A stretch of 64,000 nucleotides of DNA from Pipra filicauda (GCF_003945595.2 NW_024104151.1:1260501-1324500), one strand, 5' to 3'; positions 1 through 11,600 are shown, counted from the first letter of the stretch. The notes: a model not told the origin generated them from the sequence alone. Program-made: numbers and translations.

Positions 1-622
1 ACTCTGTGTGAGTGGGTAAAGCTGGAACTGAGAAGTCCTAGGTGCCAGAGTCAAGCAGCACTGTCATGGGAAGAATGGAAGCTTCATCCAAATTTGTCAG
101 AGATGCCCTCCTGTTGAGCCATGAGGTGCAGAAAGGACCCCCTGGCTTCCCAAACCCCTCCTCAGAAAGGAGTCTGGGTGTGGCTGGATCCAATTCTAGT
201 CCCAGATTTGGTCTGGGACTGGAATGTCTAAAGATTAGACTTTAGATTAGAATGGATTATACAAATGTAACTGAGCCCCTCTACAACTTTGTCCCGCAGA
301 ATTAAGGATGGCAAACCAAATATATGCAAAATTAATTACTTTCTTCAATTGATGATTATAATGATTAGAATAAAGCATCTTAATCAGAATTATCTGCTAC
401 ACAATATAGGAAGTTATAAATTCAATTATAGTGCGCTACTTATTAAATCAATAATTTCAAATCCATCTTACTAATTATCAAGTAGAGATTGAAGTTACAC
501 CAATGTCTGGGGGTAAATATCTTTGGCTCAGCCCTGAGAAGTGACCTTGAGGGGTGTCACCACTCCAGGGGTGAATCTCCATGCACAGTTCTAGGAGGGG
601 TATGTTAGAACACCCTGTCATC
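1..622. other. Non-coding single-copy DNA at the left edge
   Basis: I see no exon, RNA gene or repeat family here. Positions 290-480 are AT-rich. The short open frames (about 60 codons) have no recognisable protein similarity and no consistent coding character. Confidence 0.6.
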
Positions 623-750
623 CATCCCTTTCCCTGGAAGTGCTTGGACGGGGCTTGGAGCAACCTGTGGAAGGTGTCCCTGCCATGGCACGGGGTGGAA
701 TGACATGGGCTTTAAGGTCCCTTCCAACCCATACTACTCTGGGATTCTAA
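623..750 (+). mobile_element. CR1 retrotransposon, 3' end fragment
   Basis: The stretch reads like the classic CR1 3' end: a 'cctggaagtg' start, then 'ggggcttggagcaacctg', 'ggaaggtgtccctgcc', 'aaggtcccttccaaccca' and a degenerate 'tgggattcta' tail. It is 5'-truncated and diverged, with a gap where 'gtctagt' normally stands. Only the ORF2 C-terminus and 3' UTR are present, so it makes no protein. Confidence 0.88.
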
Positions 751-1489
751 ATATTCTTTCAATGGTTTTAGGTGAGTGTTGCCCTCACACAGGTATTTTA
801 CAACTATTAAATTCAGCTTCTGTGATGCTGTGATTCATCATCTTAACTCTTATGAGTATTCTCTTAAAAATGTCAAGATTTGTCATTTTAAAAGGCAGAA
901 ATCAATCAGCAAGTGAAAACAAGCACAAGGATGTATTGTAATTTTTTAATGACTTTTTGAGGCAATTGGAGGTTCATCTAACTCCTTGCTTCTACAAAAC
1001 CCTTGTCCTAGAAAGTTATTGGGGGAAATGAGAATTCCCATCTACTTGAAAGCTTTTCCTCAAACTCCAGAGGCTTGGACAGTGCTAGAGACAGAGGTGG
1101 TGTTGTCTTTTGTACAGGGTAGAAATTCAGCCTTCTTCGTATAATGACCGTCCAGAAATACATAGTGATTTTTGAATGGAAATGATGGGGAGGAACCATG
1201 AGAGTGAAATAAAGTGTTTTCTTTCTCATCTCCAGTCTGTAAAAAAGAACAGTAAATATTTCATCTTGTTTGTGATTGTCTGCCACACTCTAGCAGTTTA
1301 GCAGGTACCTTAATAAATGTATGAAATGTGACCTCAGTTCAACTGAACACCAAACATGGGGTTGACATGAACCACATGGACCCCGAGAGGTGCAGTGGCC
1401 ATTTGCTTTCTCAGCTCTTACTTTGCACAGCCCGCCCAGTGTTGGTGCTGGAGTGACTTCAGAAATGTTTACCAGGACTGTGCTTTAAG
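751..1489. other. Non-coding single-copy DNA
   Basis: AT-rich sequence with no recognised repeat or exon. The 92-codon minus-strand frame at 1008-1286 has no recognisable domain and is probably chance. Confidence 0.55.
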
Positions 1490-1760
1490 CTCAGCATTCA
1501 ATTAATAAAAAGAGAAAGAGGTCGTGCCCATAATTTGTGTTTGGTATTGGAGAACTTGCGGGTTGTCAATAGCATTTTATTTTTTTCTTTGCAGTCTATT
1601 AAAGGTGTTTAATTTCATTTTAACCTTAAACAGTTAGGGCTGGTAGTAGCCATCAACACTAAATTAATAGAGCTGTTTGCAGGCATTAATTGCCATGTCT
1701 GAATGGTAACAGTGCCTCGACAAGGTAAATGCTTGATTTGACCATCTCCCAGGGAGCATA
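1490..1760. promoter_or_regulatory. Candidate conserved non-coding element
   Basis: This single-copy block is AT-rich and has homeodomain-type cores such as 'cattaattg' at 1684-1692 and 'aaattaatag' nearby. A pyrimidine run ending in 'ctttgcag' (about 1581-1594) resembles a splice acceptor, but no open frame or donor follows convincingly. It could be an enhancer or simply AT-rich DNA. Conservation cannot be judged from one sequence. Confidence 0.22.
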
Positions 1761-3956
1761 TCCAAAGCATTGGGTTATGGAGCTGCAAGACATCTTCTGC
1801 AGTTAGGACTGAGTGATCCTTATTAATTGCCCTGTGCCCTGAGAGGCACAGCCTGTGTCCTTCTTGGGTCGTGATTAACTGCCCTTCATTTATTGAGCAT
1901 GTACATCAAAGCAGAGGTAATTTCCCATAATGGGGTGGGGTGTGAGTACAATGAAGCCCAGACAGTAAATAACTACAACTGCTTGGAGATGCTTTTGTAC
2001 AGTAGCATCTTATTGATGTTTCTTCCTGATCACTCTTCATCAAGTGCAAGAAAAATAAACCTGAGTAGGAAATGCCTTGGAAACCACTTTGGAGAGATGA
2101 TCTGAATGGTTCTGTCTTTTGTACCTTTGACAGCGGTGACCGTGCAAGGAGAGTTGCCTCCGAAGGGAAGGCATGGTAGTAAATGATGCAAATTGGCAGG
2201 ATTACAGAATGTAATGAATTCAAAGAAGATTTAAAAATATAATTGGAAAAGGTGTCAAAGGAAAAAAATGGTTAGTTTGTTTTATCTGTTACTGGGACTT
2301 GAGCTCACATCCTATTAAGAAATTTGCCCGTGCCAAGGAAAGAGATGAAATGTCTCACTGACTCCTGTGAGCACTGCTAGCATGCAGTAACTGTGTGCAG
2401 GGGTGAGTGCAGAGCTGCCGTCATGGGTTCTTTTATTGTTCTTTAATTCCTAAGGGAAGAGAAAATCTGTTTCTTAGAAAATTCTTCTCTGCGTTTTGAT
2501 TTCTCCTCTGTTTCCTTATGCTAATCAGGCTCATGTGATGGGAACCATGATTATAGAACGGGAATTAACCATTTCAAGCTGCCGTGTCTTCTGCCTGCAG
2601 CAGCAACTGCTGATGAGCATCACTGTGTGCTGGGGCCATCTGGCCCAGAGCAGGGAACCCAGCATCTCTCCTTGGGGCAGGCTGGGATGGGACTTGGGGC
2701 ATGGCAGTGTGACCATCAGCATCTCGTTCCGGCCAGGGAATAACACGTTGTCTCTGCCCGTTGGTAGAGATGTCCCATTTGCTATGGATTACAGGAGCTG
2801 AGGCTGCCAAGAGCTTCAGGAATCATCATAGTAACTGATGCTGCGCTGCAGAAATTAGCCAAAGTGTCTGTTTTCCATAGCAGACAGACCCCTTGCCAGC
2901 TGGCAAAGCTTCTCTTCAACTTACATCCTGGGAAGTGAGGATAAAACCAATTTCTGAGATCATCTCTGCTGAAGAAAGAGACCCCACATTGATGCGTTTG
3001 AAAGGAGAAGAGAAAAATCATTTTCTTCTAACATGGTAAAGGGTGACTAAAAGGAAAAGCTGAAGGCACTTGAATAGTAAAATGAAAATGAAGGTTAAAA
3101 ATGTGTCTTGGAGGTTTGTGTACTGAATCACTCAGGTACAGGCACTGTGTGTTGCTTCTTGTAGCACAGAGCATTTTCACTGATTAACATGCTCTGGTGA
3201 TTTCTTTAACCACATTGTTCTTTAGCTCGGGTCAGTTCTGCGATCTTGGCAGAAAAGAGGTGATAAATATGCAGGTTTTTCCAGCTAAGACTAGTACAGT
3301 GGTGCTGGGCTGGTGTAGGAAAACTCCAAAGTAATTCAAATAGGGTTTCATTGGTGGCCAGAGACAGCAGCAGTTCCTCAGGACACAAACTCGGGTGCCT
3401 CATTCCCAGTTGGTTTGGATGCTCCTACACATGCCATAGGTGCTGATGGCACTGTAATCCCTGTGGCAGGGCTGTCCCTGCTCTGGCATGGGCATGGCAT
3501 TCCCCAGGGATCATCCCCTCTGTTTCTAGAAGTGCTGCCACCACGGCACTCCTGCACTCTGGGCTTTGAATATTTTATTGAAGTCCATTCCCATTGGGAA
3601 ATCTGGCTAGACTGAGACTTATTTCATTAGGAAAACAGTTTCATTAGGAAAATACAAATGGAAATGAGGTAAATCTTTAGAATGTGGATCTAAGGGAGAG
3701 TGGAAGCACGTTGTGGTGGTTTGCTGGGCGCAGCTGTGACTTGTGGGGTTTATTCTGGGTTCTCATGGTACATAATTCCTCTTCCTTTCCAGGAAAAGTC
3801 TCGGGAGAAAGAAAGAGGAGAGGAATTAGGAGTTTTGGAAACGTGTCTGCAATATTTCTGCTATTTGGAGCAAAGCTGATTGTGCATCCTGTAAAAAGGA
3901 GGATTTTGTTGATGTTCGTTTGCTTTGGGGAACATCAGACATTTTGAGGAACAAAA
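1761..3956. other. Non-coding single-copy DNA
   Basis: No repeat family, RNA gene or credible exon is seen. Overlapping 70-105 codon frames on both strands at 1893-2223 and 2496-3021 show no known domain and look like shadows of base composition. Confidence 0.55.
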
Positions 3957-4197
3957 TAGAATCCCAGAATCACTGATGTTGGAAAAGCCCTCCCAGACCA
4001 TCGAGTCCAGCCCGTGCCTGATCCCCACCTTGTCACCCAGGCCAGAGCACCGAGTGCCATGTCCAGTTGCTCCTTGGACACCTCCAGGGATGGGGACTCC
4101 ACCACCTCCCCAGGCAGCACCTTCCAATGTCTGACCACCCTTTCCAGGAAGAAATTCCTCCTGATGTCCAACCTGAACCTCCCCTGGTGGGAGGTTT
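3957..4197 (-). mobile_element. CR1 3' end fragment, 'gtgcctgatccc' tail type
   Basis: Read from the minus strand this is the CR1 ORF2 C-terminus and tail. On + it shows 'gaccatcgagtccagccc', 'gtgcctgatccccaccttg', 'cagggatggggactccacc' and 'gaagaaattcctcctgatgt'. It shares its tail type with the copy at 23994-24450. The ORF2 frame is partly readable but shifted in its middle, so it is dead. Confidence 0.9.
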
Positions 4198-4529
4198 ATC
4201 AATAGTATTGATAAACAGACAAATTTAAATAGTAACAATATTTATTCCTTCTGTTCTGATTTCTAAAGCACCTGTAGCTGCAGGGGTGTAACTTGCCTTT
4301 GCGTGGGACCATTTCTGCAGAGCACAGGAACCTCTCAGCCCATGACCTTCTCTGTACCTACTGTCTTGGAACAGGAAAAGCACCAGCAAATCTTGTTGCT
4401 CTTTTTTGGGCTGACCTGAGAAAAATGATGTGACCTGGTTCAGCCAACTACCAGAACCTCTCCGGGGCTGGCAGGCCATGCCACAGAACGTGGGACAGCA
4501 CGCTTGGAATTAGCTTTGGATTGATAATC
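4198..4529. other. Non-coding single-copy DNA
   Basis: No repeat or exon recognised. The 84-codon minus-strand frame here has no known domain. Confidence 0.55.
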
Positions 4530-4600
4530 TAGATGATCTTCAAGGTCTTTTGATGATGCAGATGATCCTTAAGGTCCCTTACAACCCTATGATTTTATAT
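4530..4600 (+). mobile_element. CR1 tail remnant with internal duplication
   Basis: Two imperfect copies of the CR1 tail phrase 'agatgatctt(c/a)aaggtc' lie about 30 bases apart (about 4531 and 4561), followed by 'ccttacaaccctatgatttta'. This matches the last 60-70 bases of a CR1 3' UTR with a short internal tandem duplication. Only the tail is present, so subfamily cannot be judged. Confidence 0.6.
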
Positions 4601-5627
4601 TTTACTATTAAATCCCTGAGATCAGAATAGTAATAGTCTTGATATGCCATTAAATAATGATAAATAAAGCAATTGAAAACAAAACCCAAACAAAAGATGG
4701 AGATTAATGTTTGATCATCGGGGCGAAATGTGCCAAGTACAATTTCAAAATTAATTTCCAAATAGCATTTTTAGAATCTCTGTTGCTCCCAGCCTTCCCT
4801 CTCCTCTCTCACCCAGCAGCAGGGCTGGGAGTGCCAAACTGGGCTTTAATGGGCTGTTTATGCAGGGGACAATGAGCAGCAGATGCCCATTGATAATGGT
4901 AATGTGGATGCAGACATGGGGTTGAAAATGTTTCTAAAGTTGCTGAAGAAGCAGAAAAAAAATGTATGTTTCTTATTTGAATGAGTTTTACCTTTTTATC
5001 GAGAGACAGCTGAGGAGTCTCTCCGAAATGCCAGGAGCCTGAGCAGCACCACAAACAGATACCTGAATCAAATGGAAATTAAGCTTTCTGCTACATTTCT
5101 GCAATAATCCATCCAAAGAGGAGCAGAAGCTAAAAACCATAATAACAATGGGAGAAATTATACAGCCCCGTGGTTTTTCCAGTACTGCTGTTAGCAGAAC
5201 ACTGGATTGATGTTGTACCTATTTTTATTTTTGCTGCTGGAACAGCCTTTGTCACAGAGAGAAGGCACACAAATTTCAATAGCTCCTACATTTTGTGAAA
5301 TATATGGAGTGCTGGACTCATCTGACCTTTTCAGAATTTTTCATTTCAATTGCCTGGTCACCCCAGTCCTTTGCAACAGGTTGGGCTCCCCTTTAATGGG
5401 AAGAGGAGGAGTGCAATGGTCAACCATTCAAAATACTGAATATTAAAAAGGTCAACAGAGTATGGCATGGCAATGTGAAAATGAGACAATACAACCCCAG
5501 ATACCTCCTTGCAGTGACAAAAATTGTAGCAAGGAGAGAAAATGTCACAACACAAATCCATTTCCAGAAGGGATGGGAGTGTGGTGTGCAACGAGTCTGT
5601 CCTTGCTGCAAAAATTCAGGCGGTTCC
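4601..5627. other. Non-coding single-copy DNA
   Basis: AT-rich at 4600-4780. No exon, RNA gene or repeat family is recognised. Open frames of 60-80 codons are unsupported. Confidence 0.55.
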
Positions 5628-5737
5628 CTGCAGCCTGTCCAAACCCCAGGGAATGCAGCTGTGTCCCTGTCCTCACCCCAGGGAATGGGGCTATGTCTCT
5701 GCAGCCTGTCCAAACCCCAGGGAATGGGGCTGTATGG
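5628..5737. repeat. Short minisatellite, three imperfect units
   Basis: The phrase 'ctgcagcctgtccaaacccc' occurs at 5628 and again at 5699, 71 bases apart, each followed by 'agggaatg' and 'gctgt'. Between them is a third, shortened unit built on 'cctcaccccagggaatgggg'. So there are three units of about 33-38 bases. It keeps open frames on both strands (5420-5889), which explains the cluster of 90-120 codon frames here without any gene. Confidence 0.85.
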
Positions 5738-7096
5738 CTGACAGGCAAAGGTATTTAGAGTCAGAGTTACAGAATCATGGAATGGCATCAGCAACAGGTG
5801 AACACTGGGCTCCAGCCTTTATCCCTCCCACCAGTTTGGATGCTGAAGTGCTGAGACCTAAAGTGCTCTTGGTCATGGCTTTAAACTAGTACAGCTCCAG
5901 AGAAATGATTAGAGAAAGCCCAAACCAGATATGAAACAGCCCATGTCTGCCCTCACTCACGTGTAAAATATCTGAGATGGGACATACATGTCCTGCCTGA
6001 TGGGGCTGTGGAACAGTGTGGGGAGAGAGGCACTTCTTGCTGTTACAGCCCACATTGTAGCCCACAGTTCAGGTGCTTTTATATTAAATACACTCCCCGT
6101 GGGCCATGGGTTTCTCAACAGGGTATTGACAAGTACCATAAAATCCCCAAAGCAATAAAATAATGACTGACAGAGGAACTTGGCTCATCGCCTCCTGCCA
6201 TCTCTCTCCCGAGGGATGCAAGAGGCACCCTGTGTGCCCTCCTCATGGGGCTGAGCTGGGAAAATCTCCTCACCTAAATCTCTTTGGGCTATTTGGGGTT
6301 TATGGGACGTAACCAACACTTCAGGCTCCATTTGCAAACTAATGTTCAGGAAATGCACCTCCCACTCTCTGCCAGGCTGAGTGAGGAGTCCCCCCTCGAG
6401 GCAGAGCCAGCCTGGGAGGGTAATGGCCCAAGAGGTCTGAAACAAGTCTTGAGAATACAAACCAGAAAGGTTTACACCCAAAATTGTGTATGTATAGGAG
6501 CTGAGTGTCCCTCTGCCCATAGTGTGTCACACAACTAGCTCCTCCCCTCTGTCTCTGACAGCAGAGCGTGAGGCACGTGCTGAATTATGAGGATCTTCAT
6601 TTATTCCTTAAAGATCTTTTACTGTCCCAGGTGCCCCTTGATCCATTTCAATCCTGTTTTCCAGACTCGGGACTGGTGTTAACCAACCACTGTTATTTCA
6701 AAAACACAATTCCATGACTGACTCATCCTTAATTTCCTGTCAAAATTATTTTAATACTCATTTTCTCCACAATAAATGTTACATGTGGGGTTTTTTTCTC
6801 TCCCACATAATTCTGGTTGCTTATTTATTTTTTAACTATTCACCTCCCCTGGGAGCATGGATCAGTTCAAGGAGCTTTAAGCAAGTGGAGGAGAATAAGA
6901 AAAACCATAGGTGTCCCTGGGGAGGGAAGATGTCTGGGAGGAGGAAACCAGGTGGCTGCAGAATAGGGGGGCTGCCTGGGGCCCTACCTGGGAGCTGCCA
7001 GAGCATGGCTGGGACTCCTGGTCTCACACAGCCCCTGGCACAAGGGGGACTGGCTGTCCCTGGGGAACCATCTCCCTGACCTTCTACCAGATAATT
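5738..7096. other. Non-coding single-copy DNA
   Basis: No repeat family or credible exon seen. Overlapping frames of 60-120 codons at 6185-6538 and 6714-7079 lie on both strands and carry no recognised domain. Confidence 0.55.
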
Positions 7097-7430
7097 GTAG
7101 AATCATAGAATGGTTGGGGTTAGAAGGGACCGTAGAGCTCATCTCATTGTACCCCCTGCCATGAGCAGGGACACCTTTCACTAGACCAGGTTGCTCCAAG
7201 CCCCATCCAACCTGGCCCTGGACACTTCCAGGGATGGGGCAGCCACAGGGCAATCTGTTCCAGTGCCTCACCACCCCTGTAGGGAAGACTTTCTTCCCAA
7301 TATGCCATCTAACCCTGCCCTCTGTCGGTGGAAAGCCCTTCCCCCTTGTCCTGTCACTAGTTCCTGATGAAGAGTCCCTCTCTTCATCTCCCCCTGGCTT
7401 CCTTGTAGGCCCCCTTCAGATACTAGAAGA
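7097..7430 (-). mobile_element. CR1 retrotransposon, 3' end (about 330 bp)
   Basis: A well-preserved classic CR1 3' end in reverse orientation. On + it begins with the 8-base tail unit 'aatcatagaatgg', then 'accaggttgctccaagcccc', 'cagggatggggcagccacag' and 'cccccttgtcctgtcacta', ending in 'ggcccccttcagatactag'. It covers the C-terminal ORF2 codons and 3' UTR. A short deletion after 'cagccacag' removes the usual 'cttctctgg' phrase. Confidence 0.95.
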
Positions 7431-7848
7431 AATCTGAATTATGGGAGATTGGTTCAAGCTTCTCACAACTCACTTGGTTTTGAAGTAAAATTCACAGTGG
7501 GTATAGCAGGAGTGGGAAGTGCCATCACCTCTGCAGGATGTGGCTGTAGGATCTCAGGTGTAGGAACCCAATTTGAAAGGGGCTCCTGGGCTGTGGTGCC
7601 AACTTTTACCTTAATTATCAGCAAAAACTCCATGAAATGTTGCAGTCCAGCTCTGTCTTACCAAAACAAGGGTTGTTGTCAGCAGTGACACCGAAGCACA
7701 GGACACGTGAGCTGGCAATGACCTGGCAGGACCCCAGCACTGGTGGGGCCCTACTGATCCTCTGCTCTACCCCCCTCTGTCCTGACTCCCCTTCTACGGG
7801 AATTCTACTGGGCAGGCACTTCCTCCTTGTATTTTGGGTGTTCCAAAT
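7431..7848. other. Non-coding single-copy DNA
   Basis: No recognised repeat or gene. Two 80-96 codon plus-strand frames overlap here without known domains; the second runs into the purine tract that follows. Confidence 0.5.
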
Positions 7849-7901
7849 AGGGGAAGGGAGGGGAGGGAAAAGGAGGGAAAGAGAGGGGAGGGAAGGGGAG
7901 A
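7849..7901 (+). repeat. Polypurine tract (GGGA/GGAAA-rich)
   Basis: Fifty-three consecutive purines made of 'gggag', 'ggaaa' and 'gagag' blocks. Runs like this can form triplex (H-DNA) structures and tend to be length-variable. It encodes an RGGKRRER-like low-complexity stretch in one frame, which inflates an unrelated open frame. Confidence 0.85.
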
Positions 7902-8606
7902 CCTTCCACTTCTCTGCTGTGTGTTAATTATTACAGCTTGCAACTCAGGAATTTTGTTCTCAGTCATATCCTGGTTTTATTCTCGGTGCATCTGAATGGC
8001 AAATTATTCATTTGCTCTAATCACAGTGGGGTTAGGATCTTCGGTATGCCAGTGACAATATTAATTGCCTAGTGAGTGTTCTTCTGAAGAACGGAAGTTA
8101 GAAAGAATGATTCCACACCCCAAGTCATTAGGAGAAAAGCTCAATTCATTATCTGGGTGTTATTATTACTAATGACATAGTAATAGACTCCATACTAACA
8201 ATAAATATCTTTTTATCAGCTCAGTGTTTTACTTAATAGCCCTTTTAACTCACAGCTGAAGGTTTGTGCCACCCTCAGCTGACACACACTGTGCTGCCTC
8301 TCACTGGGAGCTGCCTCCTGCATAGCTCTGGTGTGAATCCTTTCTTTTGCAGGTGCTCATAGGGCCATGCACAGGTGTGAGGATACGCTGGTGATCTTTG
8401 GCCATTTCCGTGTGTTTTGGGAAGTGGTGTGTGCTGAGGCCCAGGGAGGACAGGGAGACAAGGCAGCCCAGAACAGGCTGGGGGGCTGCCCTCCCCACAT
8501 CCTGTCTGCTGTTCACCTGGGGAATGAAGACACACTCAGACATACCTGTACCTGTAGGGAGAAACCCCATCCAGCCTTCTTCCATGTCTCCAGGAGCAAG
8601 ACCTTG
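7902..8606. other. Non-coding single-copy DNA
   Basis: AT-rich around 7960-8240, then more GC-rich. Frames of 80-104 codons on both strands at 8275-8615 overlap each other and lack recognised domains. Confidence 0.5.
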
Positions 8607-8745
8607 TGAATACATTCAAGGCCAGGTTGGACGGGGCTTGGAGCAACCTGGTCTAGTGGAAGGTGTCCCTGCCCATGGCACGGGAGTTGGAACCAGATGA
8701 GCTCTAAGGTCCTTCCCAACCCAAACCAGTCTGTGATTCTGTGAA
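8607..8745 (+). mobile_element. CR1 retrotransposon, 3' end fragment
   Basis: Classic CR1 3' end in forward orientation: 'ttcaaggccaggttggacgg', 'gcaacctggtctagtggaag', 'gtgtccctgcccatggca' and 'cttcccaacccaaaccagtc', with a 'tctgtgattctgtgaa' tail. It is 5'-truncated just upstream of the 'aggccaggttgg' phrase. There is no coding potential. Confidence 0.95.
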
Positions 8746-9539
8746 TACATTTCTGTATAAACACAAAAATCAGATCTCAAGACTGTCTATGAGAAATCTC
8801 TTCTGAAATGACTCTGCGCTACCCCAAGAGACCTGAAAACACCAGGGCATGAAGCAGAATTGTTGGGGTATTTTTTGCACCAGGCATGGTTTTCCTCCAT
8901 AAAAAAAGGTCTGTGCCTCCCTCCAGGTAACCTCACAAAGCAAAGATGGGGCTTTTTTCTCCAGCAGGAAAGCTAAAACTAGACTTTATGTAGTGGGCAG
9001 TGGTGGATGGATTTGGGTAGGCTTTGAGCCATTCAAGGCCAGTACATGCCCTCCCCATCTTCCCAACAAAATCCTCAGAGCCCAGGACAGGCTGCTCTGG
9101 AGACTTGCACTTCTCCGTTCCAGTTGATGCTATTTTCCAGGGATCTGGACACCAGATCCTGGTGAAGTCTCCGAACTGCCCCTCAGCTCTGCACTCCTGC
9201 ATTGAAAGGAGAGGGAGGTCTATTCGTTTCTTTACCTTTCAGCATTTGAAAGTGTTTCATGGGGTGAGAACCTCTGGTGCTGCTCTGTCACTGGGGATCC
9301 CACCAATGCCCGGGGGAGAGGGCGCTATCCGGCTGCTGAGGCATTGATAGAGAAAAGACAGCAGGATTCCAAATCCCTGTTCCCATCCTAGAGGGAATCT
9401 GCTCTTGGAAAAACACTATTAAGAGACATTCCAGCACTGTATCCTTTTACTTCCTGTCACAGGTGTACCAAGACAATTCTGGTGGCGCAGTGGAATACAA
9501 AATGATTTACTAATGGCAGGAAAATCTGCACCCTTGGAT
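8746..9539. other. Non-coding single-copy DNA
   Basis: No repeat or exon recognised. Frames of 89 codons (-) and 107 codons (+) overlap at 8933-9347 and have no recognised domain. Confidence 0.5.
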
Positions 9540-9860
9540 ATATCCTAAAGCAAGTTTGGAGTTATTGGCAGGGTCATTACCAGCCGCTCTATTAGCAAGG
9601 CCAGGAAAATAGATATTTTATCTTTAATTGAATTTCATATAAGTTGCAACCTAGCCTTTAACAGAGAGGCTTCACTTGAATTTATCACCGATCCGAGCAT
9701 TGGCTTTAGGCTCTTGGATTTCGTCTCCAGTGCTGCTGAAAACATTTTTCCCCGATTGCATTCTGGCTTTGAATGCAGAAACCTTAACTAGAAAATCAGC
9801 AGTTTTGCTTTGGTGTTTTCTAATTTAGCTAAACCCGTGTCCATCACGGACCAGAAGTCT
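9540..9860. promoter_or_regulatory. Candidate conserved non-coding element
   Basis: An AT-rich single-copy block free of repeats, with 'tagatattttatctttaatt', several short homeodomain-like cores and isolated CpGs in AT-rich surroundings ('caccgatccgagc'). That texture is often seen in conserved non-coding DNA. The evidence is texture only; no alignment is available. Confidence 0.22.
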
Positions 9861-10129
9861 GACATTTTTTGCTTGAAGTAGTTTAAGTGGTCCAGCAGCT
9901 CAGTGGGTTGAATTGGCTGTTCAATGCCTGATGCAGGAACCCCCTCCTGCCCTCTGGGCCCTGGAGCTGGGATGGATCCTTACCCCACATCAGCACCAGC
10001 TCCTGCTCTGCTCAGCCCTGGGCTCCTCTGGTGCCCAGCATTCTCGCCAGCTAAAGGAGGAGAAAGACTTGGTTCAAGCTGGAATCACATGGGAATTACA
10101 GGAGCTGACCGTGCATTTTTTAGTAACAA
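9861..10129. other. Non-coding single-copy DNA
   Basis: Two overlapping frames of 72-80 codons with no recognised domain. Nothing else is seen. Confidence 0.5.
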
Positions 10130-10760
10130 AATTATGCCATAGAAAAGCAAGTTAATATTTTAAACATAGTGGAACTGTTTGTAATTTGTTTGTAAAACAA
10201 ATATCTACTTGGTATGACATTACATTGTTGAATTACTTATTTACAACTCCAAATACCTGTGTTATTTGTGCTGCCTGCTATTGCAAACACGAATTAATGT
10301 TCATTTATTTTTCCACTTAGGTTGTGGAGAATGTATTATGACTTCATCAATTGGCTTTGTTTTTCGAAGAAACTTATTTCAATCCAATTCCTTATGTCAT
10401 GTTACAGATAAATGAAAGCCAAGGCCCCCCATATTGCAGGTGAAATCTGTAATACCGTGGCTCCGGAGTGATGCTTTAAACAATCAAGCTAAATATGTCA
10501 AGGGACTTTTTAATACGCTGCACTGATGAAGCAAGAGTATTGAATTTATTCAACCATGAAGAAGGCTTTGATTATCGTACACCTCGGCTGCGCCGGTATG
10601 TGTTGACCATGAGAAAAAAAAACAGGAGAAAATGAAATGTGATTAGTTCCTGATGGGATGAAATTCCTTTAATACGCGTAACAGGGAGGGAATTCATATT
10701 AACAGCTTCCATCAAGAATTTATTTTTTTCATATCTACTCCACAACACAATGAATCAGTG
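10130..10760. promoter_or_regulatory. Best candidate conserved non-coding element
   Basis: Roughly 600 bases of repeat-free, AT-rich DNA with dense transcription-factor-like words. There is a paired forkhead-like cluster at 10176-10203 ('tgtttgt' followed by 'tttgtttgtaaaacaaata', nearly palindromic). A TCF/LEF-type 'ctttgat' lies at 10566-10572, directly followed by 'tatcg'. CpG-containing phrases ('ctcggctgcgccgg', 'aatacgcgtaac') survive in AT-rich sequence, and frames are short and broken on both strands. I infer an enhancer-like element; the motif matches are by eye and unscored. Confidence 0.3.
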
Positions 10761-11600
10761 TCTCCAAAGGCTGATAATATTCTTATCAATACCTGAATGG
10801 GAACAGGTGGGATGGCGCAATTATTGCTGGTTTATTGTCTGCATTGTGCACCATTCCCAAGCCCTGGAAATGCCCCCCCAGTTTCACTCTTGAAAACAGA
10901 AACGACAGTTGCTTTCGGTCATTTTTTTGTCAGTAGATTTGATTGTGCAGAATTTGGAAAACTGATCAAGTTACAAGATTTTAAAAATTTGTTTTTGAGC
11001 TGAAGCTTAACAAAAGCCTATTTTTAAGAACTTACTAAAAAAAAGATGTAATTCATTGAGTGAGACACAATTATAATATGCAAAAGGCACTGTCAGCAGA
11101 TGGAAAAATGACAAGGAAGTTTAAAGCTAATTATTAATCATCTGGCTTTGGTGGCACTACAGAATTCATCTCTCTGTGTCCCAGGCGGGTGCTGGATTTG
11201 CAGAGCTGCAAATGGTGGTTTATCTGTATTATTTTTAGGAAAGGCTCTAGTGCCCACATGCACAGTGCTAATGTTTACAACTGAATTATTACAACTCCAT
11301 GTTTTACTCCTCCACTGCCTCTGCAGTGATTTCCCACCTGCTTGTTGTCAGTGAGGGAGCACAGGAATTTTAACAGAATTCACAAAGAAGTGAGAAATCG
11401 AGTTTCAAATGTTCAGCATTGTTAATTTGTGTGCATCATTTGTGGAGAGAAAAGTGGTGTGATCACAGGCGGAACTTGGAGCGAGAAGGGAAAATACAAT
11501 TGCATTGGTGGAGACCATCCTGATGTCTGGGCTGCCCCCACTGCCCCTGCTCTGCCCGGGCCCCAGTACTGGCACAGGGGCACCATGGCCTCCTGTAAGC
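10761..11600. other. Non-coding single-copy DNA
   Basis: No repeat family, exon or RNA gene recognised. Three frames of 65-79 codons are unsupported. Confidence 0.5.

Noticed and set aside
1579..1600. Splice acceptor and exon start
   Set aside because: No open frame, donor site or conserved codons follow, so an exon cannot be supported.
5628..5737. Possible CRISPR-like array
   Set aside because: Units are adjacent without unique spacers, and the window is vertebrate.
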